DNA of 43,399 nt from Dehalococcoidia bacterium (GCA_028711995.1 JAQTRE010000013.1:1-43399); one strand, 5' to 3'. Shown: positions 17,564 to 26,965, counted from the first letter of the stretch. Program-made: numbers and translations. The notes: generated by a model from the sequence alone, not told the origin.

Positions 17564-20038
17564 ATGGTGCAAATGAAATCACGCCAAGAGCAAAAGTCAT
17601 CCCGATTCGCCAGCGGCGAGAGGGCTCAAAAGCTGAAGAGCAAAAGGGTTCGCAAAAGCATGATAGTCTCCGTGGTAGAGGGCCCGAGGGGCCCGAAGAA
17701 TGTGTACACGTATCTGCCGGGGGTCAGGATTTGCCTGGAGACGGCCAGACTGCTGACCGAATCCTATAAGTCCACTGAGGGGCAACCTGAGGTCATCCGG
17801 AGAGCCATGGCTCTGGATCATATCCTGAGCAACATGACAATCTATATCAGCGATGACGAACTGATTGTAGGGAATTTTGCCAGCGATCCTTATGGGCTGC
17901 CCATTCACCCGGAACTTCAGTGGAGGGATATGGACGCCGTCATTAAGGGCGATCTGAAGCACATGGTGGATGAACGCGGCAAGGCAGATTGGGAAGAGAT
18001 TCGCAACTACTGGGAGGGAAAGACGGTTGATGACAGAATGCTCGCCATTCTGCCGGCTGAGGTAAAGAAAGTTCTGGGGCCGACGGGCAGGACAGAGATG
18101 ACCTGGGCGGCTCAGTGGGGATCTCAGAAGGGATTGGGGTCTCCCAATTATCAAACGCTCTTCGATCTGGGTTTCAACGGAATCATCAAGAAGGCCGAAG
18201 ACAGGCTGCTCCAGCTTGAAGACGAATTCAATAGCGGGAATATCTCCGGCGATGAATACATCGATAAACGCAACAATGTCCAGGCCATGATCATCGCCAG
18301 CAAGGCATCGATCAAGTTCGCCGGCAGATATGCAGCACTGGCCAGAGAGAAGGCATCTGCAGAGCAGAGTGACGAGCGTCGCCAAGAGCTTCTGGAGATC
18401 GCTGAGGTATGCGATTGGATACCCGGCAATCCCGCGCGGACTCTCCGCGAGGCTGTGCAGGCATGGTTTTTAAATCACATGGTCACGCGGTACATTGAGT
18501 ATCATGGCTCCGGCGAGGGGAGCCGGCTGGATGTATTGATGAACCCCTTCTATCAGAGGGATCTCGAGGCGGGGAGGATCACCCAGGAACAGGCCCAGGA
18601 GCTTCTTGAATGTACCTGGATGAAGATGGAGGAACTGGGAGAGATTGAGACCTCGGCGGTTCATCGTAACGAGGAAGGCGGCAGCCTGTATCAGATCATC
18701 AATATCGGCGGCATCACCGAGGACGGTGACGATGCCACCAATGATATGTCGTTCCTGATCCTCGATGCCTGTCAATCGATCCAGTGTATCCAGCCCAGCA
18801 TCGTGCTGAGATATCACACCAACATAAATCCGGAGCTGATCAGCCGGGCAGTAGATATGCTTCGAACAGGCATCGGTCATCCGGCGTTCATCAACGACGC
18901 CGTGTGCATCCCCTATCTGGTGAACCGAGGGATTCCGCTGAGAGATGCGCGGAACTGGGCATCCGGCGGATGTCTCCAGCCGATCATTCCCGGCAAAGCG
19001 ATGCAGAAAACTCACGGCGCGGCGGCGGCGATCCTCCTGCCCAAGGTCTTCGAAATCGCTATGAACCAGGGCAAGAGCATGCAGACCGGGATACAGCTGG
19101 GCCTGGTTACTCCTGATCCCACCACGTTCAAATCGCTCGACGACATGATGGACGCTTACGAAACCCAGTGGAGACATCAAATCGCGCACGTGGTGAAGGT
19201 AGACGAGCTGACCTGCAGTCTCTACAGGCGGTATCATCAGCGGCCGCTCATGTCGGCTCTGACGGACGATTGCATCGAGCGAGGCCAGGATTGCATGGAC
19301 GAATTCTACCATGACCTGTCCACCATCCACATCGCCGGTCAGATGAACGTCATCGACTCGATGGCGGCCATCAAGAAGCTGGTGTTTGATGAAAAGACCG
19401 TGAGCATGGCTGAGCTGCTCGACGCCTGGAAAAACAGTTTCAAGGGCAAAGAGGAGCTGTTCAAGAAACTGAGGAAGGCTCCGAAGTTCGGGAATGACGA
19501 CGAATATGTTGACCTGATCGCGCGGGAAGTCTGCAATCGCCAGCAAGCGGTGGTTGAGAGCTTCCACACAGAATCCGGCTGCATGTATACCATCGAAGGG
19601 AGCACGGCCACGGCGTACTTCCCGTGGAGCTTGAGGCAGCTGGCAACTCCCGATGGGAGAAGAGCCGATGAGTCATTTGCCGATGGCAGCATCTCCCCGA
19701 TGCACGGGAGAGATACCAGCGGGCCAACGGCAGTACTGAAATCGGCAGCCAGGGTGAATCCGAAATACTCCATGCTGCTGAACCAGAAATTCCTGCCGAT
19801 GTTCCTTGAGGGAAACAACAAGGCGCTGTTTATGTCCTATATCAAAACATGGGCTGATCTGGGATGCTGGCATATCCAGTTCAACGTGGTCAAACCCGAG
19901 GTTCTGCTGGATGCCCAGAAACATCCGGAGAACTACGGCAACTTGATCGTCAGGGTAGCGGGGTATAGCGCTCACTTTGTGGACCTGAGCAAGGGGCTTC
20001 AGGACGAGATCATTCATCGTTCGACACAGTGTTTCTAA
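17564..20038 (+). CDS. glycyl radical enzyme, pyruvate formate-lyase superfamily
   Basis: An 824-residue protein with both radical sites. The thiyl Cys470 lies in Ser-Gly-Gly-Cys-Leu-Gln-Pro, and the glycyl radical Gly800 in Arg-Val-Ala-Gly-Tyr-Ser-Ala, 24 residues from the C-terminus as usual. The N-terminal Asp-Asp-Glu-Leu-Ile-Val-Gly-Asn is also typical. The residue two after Cys is Gln, not the Glu used by glycerol/diol dehydratases, choline lyase and 4-hydroxyphenylacetate decarboxylase, and there is no Cys-Cys pair as in pyruvate formate-lyase. That leaves a fumarate-adding (X-succinate synthase-like) or unknown reaction. No activase or small subunits are nearby. The ATG follows GGGAGGGAG. 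A family III CoA-transferase downstream would suit a succinate adduct. Confidence 0.88.
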   Translation: MVQMKSRQEQKSSRFASGERAQKLKSKRVRKSMIVSVVEGPRGPKNVYTYLPGVRICLETARLLTESYKSTEGQPEVIRRAMALDHILSNMTIYISDDELIVGNFASDPYGLPIHPELQWRDMDAVIKGDLKHMVDERGKADWEEIRNYWEGKTVDDRMLAILPAEVKKVLGPTGRTEMTWAAQWGSQKGLGSPNYQTLFDLGFNGIIKKAEDRLLQLEDEFNSGNISGDEYIDKRNNVQAMIIASKASIKFAGRYAALAREKASAEQSDERRQELLEIAEVCDWIPGNPARTLREAVQAWFLNHMVTRYIEYHGSGEGSRLDVLMNPFYQRDLEAGRITQEQAQELLECTWMKMEELGEIETSAVHRNEEGGSLYQIINIGGITEDGDDATNDMSFLILDACQSIQCIQPSIVLRYHTNINPELISRAVDMLRTGIGHPAFINDAVCIPYLVNRGIPLRDARNWASGGCLQPIIPGKAMQKTHGAAAAILLPKVFEIAMNQGKSMQTGIQLGLVTPDPTTFKSLDDMMDAYETQWRHQIAHVVKVDELTCSLYRRYHQRPLMSALTDDCIERGQDCMDEFYHDLSTIHIAGQMNVIDSMAAIKKLVFDEKTVSMAELLDAWKNSFKGKEELFKKLRKAPKFGNDDEYVDLIAREVCNRQQAVVESFHTESGCMYTIEGSTATAYFPWSLRQLATPDGRRADESFADGSISPMHGRDTSGPTAVLKSAARVNPKYSMLLNQKFLPMFLEGNNKALFMSYIKTWADLGCWHIQFNVVKPEVLLDAQKHPENYGNLIVRVAGYSAHFVDLSKGLQDEIIHRSTQCF

Positions 20039-20159
20039 CCTGGTTTGGCAAGCAGGCTGTCTCGGGAAAGAGAAGTGTTTTGACCTGTAGCGGAGTTTAG
20101 GGGGTATATCCTTGGACTCCGGCAGAGAAATTGTTGAAAACGAAATATGGCGTCACGAA

Positions 20160-20203
20160 GAGCCGGAGCAGGAGAAGAAAGAACTCTCGCTCCGGCTCGT
20201 TTT
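20160..20203 (+). terminator. intrinsic terminator after the glycyl radical enzyme
   Basis: A 10-bp GC-rich stem (20160-20169 with 20189-20198) is followed directly by GTTTT. It lies about 120 nt after the stop codon, so the enzyme is probably transcribed alone. Confidence 0.7.
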
Positions 20204-20407
20204 GGGTGAGCCTACAGAAGAAATATGCCCCAAAGCCTTTAAGAGATGCCGGGTTACAGTCGGGATAATAATTCCAGGCTGAAAGGGCCGGGGGTAATTA
20301 GAGAATCGCGCTGAGGCAGGCGAGTTGATGCAACGGAAATAGCCTTTCATCGGTTCTAAGTAGTGTGCTCAATGTGGGGTTAGTGTGTTGAGCTTTAATC
20401 TTTGGTC

Positions 20408-20451
20408 ATCGTGGACGATATTCTGTGATAGTCATAATAGACGATAATCTA
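20408..20451 (+). promoter_or_regulatory. ATCGT-N2-ACGAT dyad and shared box upstream of transporter 1
   Basis: The dyad ATCGTGGACGAT occupies 20408-20419, and the 11-mer ACGATAATCTA occupies 20441-20451. Both elements recur upstream of the second transporter gene at 24523-24534 and 24530-24540. A shared regulator, perhaps the Lrp-type protein at 27198, is implied. The rest of the 20039-20698 gap holds the terminator and leader listed separately and no other gene. Confidence 0.6.
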
Positions 20452-20587
20452 GTGCATTCGATAAGCGCGAATTGCTCTCCGTGAAACCCATTGAAGGAGC
20501 ACAATTTAAAACAAATTCTTTGACAGTTCTCTGACGGTAAATGCCGAACATGAAACCGACAAATGAGATCGACTGTTCCTTAGCTGG

Positions 20588-20698
20588 AAGAAAGGAGAAT
20601 CTGCACCGAATGGTCCTAACTATGAGCCACCACCACTAAAAATGTCTCTCTATAGCAACCGTTAGTAACCAAAGCGCTGGAAAAGGAAGGAGAACACG
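20588..20698 (+). promoter_or_regulatory. leader of transporter 1, homologous to that of transporter 2
   Basis: The segment shares, in the same order as 24561-24667, AAGAAAGGAG (20588), CTAA-rich sequence, CACTAA (20634), TGTCTCTCT (20643) and a GGAGA-containing ribosome binding site (20689). UCUCU can pair with either the first or the real GGAG site, which would allow a translational switch. It does not match a riboswitch class I can recognise. Confidence 0.5.
20610..20639 (+). CDS. candidate 9-residue leader peptide ending in His-His-His
   Basis: ATG 20610 to TAA 20639 encodes MVLTMSHHH. It lies 12 nt after the first AAAGGAG of the leader. The other transporter leader has only ATG-ACG-TAA at the matching place, so the peptide itself is not conserved. 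It may be a translated regulatory mini-ORF or chance. Confidence 0.25.
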   Translation: MVLTMSHHH

Positions 20699-23002
20699 TT
20701 GATAGCGAAGATTCTATTGGGGGTATGGAATTTTACTCAAGGCAAGGCCAAGTGGATATTGCTCATTGCAGGCATTTTGCTGGTGGTGGCCATCATCGGA
20801 GCCACCCAGGTGAAAGTGACCAATGATTACACAGATTATCTCGATCCGAATGGACAAGTCTACAAGGACATCGATAAGCTGAATGAGAATTTCAGCAGCA
20901 GTACGATCCTTGTCATCATTGAAGGCGACAGCACTGCTCAGATCGTCAGCGACAAGAATCTGGCGGCAATGAAGTACTTTGATGAGCACTTCACGCCGAT
21001 GGAAAACGTGAAGTTCGTTATCACACCGGAGTACATGGTTCAGCTGGCAAAGATGCGAGCCGGCGGTGTCGATGATGGGAGGCCTACCGAACAATGGCTG
21101 ATCGATCCTCAAACCGGGCAACCCAACCAGGTGGCCGCGGGCGTCTTCTTCAATCCTACGGCCGCCAGGATGGTACTGAACCTCAAAGGCAATCTTAGCG
21201 ATTCACAAAAGCACGACTTTATAGAAGAGACGAAGAAAGTCGTCGCGGAAGGCGGTTTTGAGAATGTGCAAACAACAGTCACCGGTCAACTCTTGGTAGT
21301 TGACTACATGGTAACGAACATCCCCAAAACGGTTAGCAAGATTATGGTTGGTGCCGCAATTGCCATGGTCATCATTCTGGCAGTGATGTTCAGATCTCGC
21401 GGTTCCTTCCTCTGGCGATGGTTAACGCTGAGCGTCATTGGGCTCGCTGTCATCTATACCATGGGCATCATGGGATTTATAGACTTGCATATCACCGGTG
21501 TCTCTATGGCGGTATACCCCATATTGCTGGGGCTGGGCATGGACTACGCCATCCAGTTCTACAATCGCTATGATGAGGAAAACCGGAAAGGGTTAACGGC
21601 CGCGCAGAGCGTGAAAAACTCTCTGGAACATATCGGCCCTCCCCTGGTCATCGCCATGCTGGTGGCTTGTGCCGCTTTCGCCTCAGTGTTCTTTGCCAGA
21701 ACCCCGATGGTGCAGGGCTTCGGTAAGATGCTGATCATGGGCGTTGCGGCATGTCTGGTCACCTGTACGATGCTCTTGCTCCCTATCCTCTACCTGCGCG
21801 ATCGAAAGAACGACGCCACCAACAAGCCCGATGAAATAAGAGACTCGTCGATTGATAAGATGGCGGCATTCGTGGCTCACAAATCAGTTAAGTATATCGC
21901 CGTTATCCTGGTGGTCGCCATAGGACTTTCAGCCTATGGCTGGAGTCAAGAACACACTCTGAAGGGCGAAGTCGGATATAAGCACAGTATAAGAGAAGGC
22001 TCTGCAGTAATGAATGCCCTTCAGAAAGCTACAGACTTATCCGGAGGGGTCATTCCCGGGGATGTGATCGTGGATGCCCCCAATGTCCTTGACCCGGCTA
22101 TTCTGCAATGGCAGCTGGACACCGAGAAACGATTCATGGCGGATACCGGCATCCAGAATCCGGGCCATTATTCGGGTTCTGCCCAGAGTATATCGGATCT
22201 CTATATGTCAATCTTCGGGTCACTCCCCAAAGATGCCAAAACGGCACAATCCATGCTGGGGATGATACCAGAGAGAATGTGGATCAACTTCGTCAACAAG
22301 GATTTCACCCAGTCTCATATTGTGTTGATGAGCCAGTCTCCGGAAACTGAAGTTATTAAGACTTTCTACCAGGACGTGAGAGCGTATTTCGTCAACAACC
22401 CCGAGGGATCCAAGGTAACAGTGAGCGGTGACGGGCTGCTTCTCATAGAGCTGGCCAAGGATTTGGATGATAGCCGCACCCGGTTGACCTATATCGGGCT
22501 GGGATTTATCTTCGCCATGTTGCTGATCTGCTTCAAGTTCAAAATCGCCAGAGTGATCACGGCTGCCGTGCCCATTGTAATTATCCTTGGCTGGTCTGCG
22601 GTCATCATGGTCACCAAGGACCTGGGCGTGGACACCATGCTGGCGTTAATGCCGGCCCAGGTGATGGGAATCGGCGTAGAGTTCACCGTCCTGCTGCTAA
22701 TGCGCTATTACGAGGAGAGAGACAGGGGTGGAGTGCCCATGGATTGCATGATCACGGCCATGAGCCGGATCGGGCGCGCCATTGTGGTTTCAGGCCTGAT
22801 GGTGGCCGTTGGCTTCGGGGCATTGTATTTTGCCAAAGCCTTCCCAGGGATGAGCAATTTCGGATTCGTCACGGTGATCGACATGATTCTGGTGGTGGTC
22901 AGCACATTGATTGTGCTGCCCGGTATGGTGATCACCTTTGACAACTGGAATGACAAACGCAAGAAGGTTGCCGAACCAGCTAAACAGCCAATCAGCCAGT
23001 AG
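20699..23002 (+). CDS. RND transporter, HAE3/MMPL type, copy 1
   Basis: A 767-residue membrane protein starting at TTG 20699 after AAGGAAGGAGA. It has one N-terminal helix (about 18-38), a periplasm-side domain (about 40-210), five or six helices (about 212-365), a second outside domain (about 420-595) and a final helix bundle (595-755). The duplicated fold shows Gly-Leu-Gly-Met-Asp-Tyr near residue 280 and Gly-Ile-Gly-Val-Glu-Phe near 658, the acidic helix-4 positions that relay protons. The family moves hydrophobic or lipid-like compounds, such as hopanoids or mycolates. A terminator follows its stop. Its paralogue is at 24668. The substrate is unknown; linkage to the glycyl radical enzyme suggests a hydrophobic metabolite. 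Confidence 0.88.
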   Translation: MIAKILLGVWNFTQGKAKWILLIAGILLVVAIIGATQVKVTNDYTDYLDPNGQVYKDIDKLNENFSSSTILVIIEGDSTAQIVSDKNLAAMKYFDEHFTPMENVKFVITPEYMVQLAKMRAGGVDDGRPTEQWLIDPQTGQPNQVAAGVFFNPTAARMVLNLKGNLSDSQKHDFIEETKKVVAEGGFENVQTTVTGQLLVVDYMVTNIPKTVSKIMVGAAIAMVIILAVMFRSRGSFLWRWLTLSVIGLAVIYTMGIMGFIDLHITGVSMAVYPILLGLGMDYAIQFYNRYDEENRKGLTAAQSVKNSLEHIGPPLVIAMLVACAAFASVFFARTPMVQGFGKMLIMGVAACLVTCTMLLLPILYLRDRKNDATNKPDEIRDSSIDKMAAFVAHKSVKYIAVILVVAIGLSAYGWSQEHTLKGEVGYKHSIREGSAVMNALQKATDLSGGVIPGDVIVDAPNVLDPAILQWQLDTEKRFMADTGIQNPGHYSGSAQSISDLYMSIFGSLPKDAKTAQSMLGMIPERMWINFVNKDFTQSHIVLMSQSPETEVIKTFYQDVRAYFVNNPEGSKVTVSGDGLLLIELAKDLDDSRTRLTYIGLGFIFAMLLICFKFKIARVITAAVPIVIILGWSAVIMVTKDLGVDTMLALMPAQVMGIGVEFTVLLLMRYYEERDRGGVPMDCMITAMSRIGRAIVVSGLMVAVGFGALYFAKAFPGMSNFGFVTVIDMILVVVSTLIVLPGMVITFDNWNDKRKKVAEPAKQPISQ

Positions 23003-23006
23003 GGAC

Positions 23007-23049
23007 AACTCGGGGACCTCTAATGAAGAGGTCCCCGAGTTAATATTTA
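23007..23049 (+). terminator. intrinsic terminator after transporter 1
   Basis: A 14-bp perfect stem (23007-23020 with 23028-23041, 7-nt loop) is followed by a T/A-rich tract. It starts 4 nt after the stop codon and ends just before the CoA-transferase ribosome binding site, so the CoA-transferase relies on readthrough or on a cryptic promoter. Confidence 0.75.
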
Positions 23050-23067
23050 AAGGAGATTCACGGTAGG

Positions 23068-24282
23068 ATGACCAAGATGCCATTGGAAGGAATACGAGTC
23101 ATAGAGTGGGCGATGTGGCAGATGGGCCCATCTGCGGCCAGCATGCTGGGAGATCTGGGTGCCCAGGTTATCAAGATCGAGGACCGGATCGGCGGCGACC
23201 CGGCCAGGGGAGTGGGAAGTATCTGCAAGGCGGTGGTGAAAACCGAAACCCGCAATATCTTTTTCGACGCTTTCAATCGCAGCAAACAGAGCATCACCCT
23301 GGATATTCAGACCGAGCAAGGAAGAGAGATTTTCTACCAGCTGATAGAGAAATCGGATGTCTTCCTCCATAACATGCGGGTTGGCGTTGCCGAACGCCAG
23401 GGAATTGATTATGCCACTTTGGCCAAGCGCAATCCTAAGCTGATCTATGCCCATGCCTCTGCATTCGGACCCAAAGGGCCGGATGCAGGGCGTCCGGCAG
23501 TTGACTACGTGGGGCAATCCAGATCGGCATTCATGACCACGGTGGGTGAGCCGCAGATGCCGCCGGTTTATGCCATGGGAACTCCGGCCGATCAGATGGG
23601 GGCCCTTATGACCGTGAGCGGGATAGTTACCGCATTGCTTGCCCGGGAGAGGTTCGGGATCGGTCAGAAGGTGGATATCTCCCTTTTGGGAAGCATGGTA
23701 GCCCTGCAAACGTTCAACGTATCGGCAACCTTGAATATGGGACAGCCTTTGCCTCGAATGCCTCGAGCCGGGATGGGCAACCCGATCTACAATCACTATA
23801 GATGCGGCGATGACAAGTGGCTTGTGCTGGCGATGCAGCAATCGGACAGGCACTGGCCTGAGTTCTGCCAGGCCGTAGGACTGGAGAACTTGATTGACGA
23901 TCCCCGGTCAAACACCATACCAGCCAGAACCGCTAACGCCGAGACAATCATCGCCATTCTGGACAAGCTTTTTGCCACAAAACCGCGCCATGAGTGGCTG
24001 AAAATCCTCGATGGGAAGGATTTCGTCTATGGTCCCATAAACGACATGAAAGATCTGGTTCGCGACCGGCAGGTGCTGGAGAATGACTACATTATCGAAT
24101 ATGACGACCCCGGTAGGGGCAAGATCAAAATGATCGGGTTCCCGGTCAAACTAAGCAAGACACCGGCACGGGTGCAAAGCCCGATCCCCGAGTTCGGGCA
24201 GCACACCGAGGAAGTCCTTGAAGGGGTCCTGGGCTATAGCTGGGAGAAGATAGCCCAACTAAGAGAGCAACACGTCATCTAA
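23068..24282 (+). CDS. family III acyl-CoA transferase (CaiB/BaiF)
   Basis: A 404-residue cytoplasmic enzyme of the formyl-CoA transferase/CaiB/BbsF family, close to the usual length of about 400. The N-terminal Gly-Ile-Arg-Val-Ile-Glu-Trp and Leu-Gly-Ala-Gln-Val-Ile-Lys-Ile-Glu patterns are typical. The catalytic Asp is expected in Pro-Ala-Asp-Gln-Met-Gly near residue 175. The enzyme swaps CoA between two acids through an aspartyl-CoA anhydride. BbsE/BbsF of anaerobic toluene degradation belong here but act as a heterodimer; only one subunit is present. ATG 23068 follows AAAGGAG. Standing between two transporters and downstream of a glycyl radical enzyme, it may activate that enzyme's product. 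Confidence 0.88.
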   Translation: MTKMPLEGIRVIEWAMWQMGPSAASMLGDLGAQVIKIEDRIGGDPARGVGSICKAVVKTETRNIFFDAFNRSKQSITLDIQTEQGREIFYQLIEKSDVFLHNMRVGVAERQGIDYATLAKRNPKLIYAHASAFGPKGPDAGRPAVDYVGQSRSAFMTTVGEPQMPPVYAMGTPADQMGALMTVSGIVTALLARERFGIGQKVDISLLGSMVALQTFNVSATLNMGQPLPRMPRAGMGNPIYNHYRCGDDKWLVLAMQQSDRHWPEFCQAVGLENLIDDPRSNTIPARTANAETIIAILDKLFATKPRHEWLKILDGKDFVYGPINDMKDLVRDRQVLENDYIIEYDDPGRGKIKMIGFPVKLSKTPARVQSPIPEFGQHTEEVLEGVLGYSWEKIAQLREQHVI

Positions 24283-24371
24283 GTTGGTCCCTCTGAAGGG
24301 GATGAAAATATTTGACACCAACAAGAGACGAGACCAAGATACAATGACCCAATAGACGAAAAGATTTGCGA

Positions 24372-24415
24372 AGCCGACTCCAATTGCACATGAAGCCCGT
24401 GCGTTTGAGTCGGCT
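24372..24415 (+). other. nested hairpin upstream of transporter 2
   Basis: Outer arms 24372-24380 and 24407-24415 (9 bp) enclose inner arms 24386-24389 and 24399-24402. There is no U tract. It could end the CoA-transferase transcript or be part of a regulatory RNA in this 385-nt gap, which otherwise holds only the operator and leader listed next. Confidence 0.4.
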
Positions 24416-24521
24416 CCCGACCTCTCAGTCAGATTGCCATGGTAAGGAGTTCGGCTAGCATGCCGAAACTCGAGTTGCTGTTCTTAATGCAAGAAAGAGC
24501 GTGTGTTTTTAGTCTCACATG

Positions 24522-24540
24522 TATCGTATACGATAATCTA
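24522..24540 (+). promoter_or_regulatory. 14-bp perfect palindrome and shared box upstream of transporter 2
   Basis: TATCGTATACGATA at 24522-24535 is a perfect palindrome containing ATCGT-N2-ACGAT, and the overlapping ACGATAATCTA ends at 24540. Both features match the region upstream of transporter 1. The distance to the start codon is 128 nt. Confidence 0.6.
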
Positions 24541-24560
24541 TGGCGTACATATAGTGCCAA

Positions 24561-24667
24561 AAGAAAGGAGGAACTATGACGTAATCGTTCTAATCCTAAG
24601 CCGGCGTCACTAACAAGTGTCTCTCTTGGCAAATACCGGCAACTGAACACTGCGAAAGGAGGAGAAA
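24561..24667 (+). promoter_or_regulatory. leader of transporter 2 with decoy Shine-Dalgarno
   Basis: AAGAAAGGAGG at 24561 is followed 4 nt later by a minimal ORF, ATG-ACG-TAA (24575-24583). CACTAA (24608), TGTCTCTCT (24618) and AAAGGAGGAGA (24655-24665) follow, ending at the GTG start. The order and spacing match the leader of transporter 1 over about 110 nt. Confidence 0.5.
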
Positions 24668-26965
24668 GTGTTAGAGAAAATAAGCGGAGCCTGGTTTGGA
24701 CTGATCCGGAGCAAGCCGATTATATGGATTATAGTGGCTCTAGTATTATTGATTCCGGCGGGGATATTGGCCACAAAAGTGTCGTTTGGTTCCGACTATA
24801 CCACCATAATGAGGAAAGACTCTCAGGGGTACAAGGAGATGGTGGAATTCGACAAGTACTTTGCCAGCGAAAATGAGCTGGTGATCATGGAGGCTCCCCA
24901 TGACGTCTTGGTTAATGAGCAGAACTTCGCTGCCCTCAAGAAAATGGAGGGCGAGATAAGAGCGCTCCCTAACGCGTTCAACGTGTCCAGCCCTGCATTC
25001 ATGGTCGAGTTCATGAAGCAAATGATGGGCACGCCGAATGCTGCCCCGGATGATCTGATTTACGATCCTGCCACCGGCAAGATGCGGACCACGTTCAGCA
25101 GCTTCTTCTTCAATCCGGATGCCATGCGTCTGATCGTAAACCTCAAAGGAGACCTCAAGCTTGAGGATAAGGCTGATCTCGATGCGGGCATGAAAAAGGC
25201 TGCCGCCGAAGCGGGTTTCTCACCGGACGTGAAGATCACCGTTACCGGGGTGTCCTCTGTCATCGACTATGCCAATACTGAGATTGCCGGCGCCTTGACC
25301 GTCATCATGATAATCGCCTTTGTATTGATGTTCCTGATACTGCTCTTCTTCTTCAAGATGCGCGGCTTCTTCGCATGGCGGTTTCTGGCTCTCGGCGTGG
25401 TAGGCATCGGCCTCGTCTATACGTTCGGAATCATGGGCATCGTCGATCTCAATATCGCCCTGGCTTCCGTGGGCGCTTTCCCCATCTTACTGGGTTTGGG
25501 AGTGGACTATGTGGTCCAATTCCATAACCGCTACGATGAGGAACAGAGAAACGGGAAGACCGCCGACGAAGCGGGATTGGCAGCCTTCACCCATATCGGG
25601 CCGCCCATTATCATGGCTGTGGTCGTCGGTTGTGTGGGCTTCGCCACGGCTCTCCTCTCCAAGACTCCGATGGTTCAGGATTTCGGCTGGATGCTGATCA
25701 TCGGTGCGCTCATTCTTCTGATTGTTGCGCCTACTATTCTCATGGCCAGCTTGTATCGTCGAGATCGGAATAAGCCGGCCAAAGCAGATAAAGACGTTGT
25801 CCCCCCTGTTCTGGAAAGATGGCTGGGACATCTTGCGCCCAGGGTGGTCAAATATGCCATCCCCATTATTATCATCGGCGTCATACTGACAGGACTGGGA
25901 TGGGCCGTAGAAGGGAAGATCAAGACTACGGCCGTAGCCACGGATTTCGTGGGCGGTAACGTGCAAGTTACCAAAGATTTCAAACACATGGTCGATCTGG
26001 CTAATGGGGCGTCCGCTTCGATGTCATTTATTGAAGTTCCGGACGCAACCGATCCCAAGGTGCTTCAGTGGATGGTTGAGCGCAAGCAATACGCATTGTC
26101 CACGTACGGGAGAGCGGAAGGGAAAGGCACTGTCAACGGGCAAACCTCAATCGCTGACCTGATCATGAATTTCAGCGGCGGAAAGTTACCGGCTACTGCT
26201 GAACAGGCCAAGGCCATCGTGAATATGATCCCTGAGCCGCTGAAGAAAAACTTCATCTCTCCGGACTTCACAAAGGCCAACATTGCGACCGGTCTGCAAA
26301 CCTACGATCAGGAGTCCTACTATGTCGGGAGGGATGAGTTGACGGATATTTTCGGCCCAAACACACCACCTCCCGGCGCGACCCAGTATATTGCCTGGAC
26401 AGGCACGATCTCCATGTCCACCACAGTCGCCGATGACCTGGCCGACAGCCGCGAAAAGATGACGTTTTGGGGAATCGGCCTCTGTCTGATCGCCCTGCTG
26501 GTCATGTTCCGGCTTAACTGGAAAAGGGTTATCACTGCTGCCCTTCCTATCGGATTGATCCTTGGATGGTCGAACGGCCTGACGTGGTTGATGGATATAA
26601 AGGTCAATCCTGTCATGGCGACCATGACCGCTCTGATCCTGGGTATCGGCACCGAATTCACCATTCTGCTGCTGATGCGCTATTATGAAGAGCGGGACAA
26701 GGGCACGAGCCCCATTAAATCTATGAGCATTGCCCAGACCAAGATCGGACGCGCCATCGTTATCTCCGGGTTGATGGTGATCATTGGATTCGGCTCGATG
26801 ATATTTGCCTTTGACTTCCCCATCATTGCCGATTTCGGCACGCTCACCGTCATCGATATGGCTATGTGCATCATCAGCACGCTGGTGGTGCTGCCGGCCA
26901 TTGTGGTCACCTTCGATCTATGGCGTGAAGGAACAGAGAACGTCAAAGAAACAGCCCAGGCTTGA
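24668..26965 (+). CDS. RND transporter, HAE3/MMPL type, copy 2
   Basis: A 765-residue paralogue of the transporter at 20699, with the same helix and domain order. It starts at GTG 24668 after AAAGGAGGAGA. Helix-4-type motifs are Gly-Leu-Gly-Val-Asp-Tyr near residue 278 and Gly-Ile-Gly-Thr-Glu-Phe near 660, followed by the shared Leu-Leu-Leu-Met-Arg-Tyr-Tyr-Glu-Glu. The two outside domains differ most between the copies, as expected if substrates or partners differ. Bacterial HAE3/MMPL proteins can work as homotrimers or single units; a hetero-assembly of these two copies is possible but unproven. The shared upstream DNA suggests co-regulation. Confidence 0.88.
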   Translation: MLEKISGAWFGLIRSKPIIWIIVALVLLIPAGILATKVSFGSDYTTIMRKDSQGYKEMVEFDKYFASENELVIMEAPHDVLVNEQNFAALKKMEGEIRALPNAFNVSSPAFMVEFMKQMMGTPNAAPDDLIYDPATGKMRTTFSSFFFNPDAMRLIVNLKGDLKLEDKADLDAGMKKAAAEAGFSPDVKITVTGVSSVIDYANTEIAGALTVIMIIAFVLMFLILLFFFKMRGFFAWRFLALGVVGIGLVYTFGIMGIVDLNIALASVGAFPILLGLGVDYVVQFHNRYDEEQRNGKTADEAGLAAFTHIGPPIIMAVVVGCVGFATALLSKTPMVQDFGWMLIIGALILLIVAPTILMASLYRRDRNKPAKADKDVVPPVLERWLGHLAPRVVKYAIPIIIIGVILTGLGWAVEGKIKTTAVATDFVGGNVQVTKDFKHMVDLANGASASMSFIEVPDATDPKVLQWMVERKQYALSTYGRAEGKGTVNGQTSIADLIMNFSGGKLPATAEQAKAIVNMIPEPLKKNFISPDFTKANIATGLQTYDQESYYVGRDELTDIFGPNTPPPGATQYIAWTGTISMSTTVADDLADSREKMTFWGIGLCLIALLVMFRLNWKRVITAALPIGLILGWSNGLTWLMDIKVNPVMATMTALILGIGTEFTILLLMRYYEERDKGTSPIKSMSIAQTKIGRAIVISGLMVIIGFGSMIFAFDFPIIADFGTLTVIDMAMCIISTLVVLPAIVVTFDLWREGTENVKETAQA

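Noticed and set aside
18470-19567. 365-codon minus-strand frame opposite the glycyl radical enzyme
   Set aside because: The plus-strand frame holds the catalytic Cys and conserved sequence throughout.
17564-20038. Pyruvate formate-lyase proper
   Set aside because: There is one active-site Cys rather than a Cys-Cys pair, and no focA/pflA neighbour.
20588-20698. Known riboswitch class for the transporter leader
   Set aside because: The conserved words do not match TPP, SAM, cobalamin, lysine, guanidine, fluoride or manganese consensus elements that I can recall; it is listed only as an unassigned leader.
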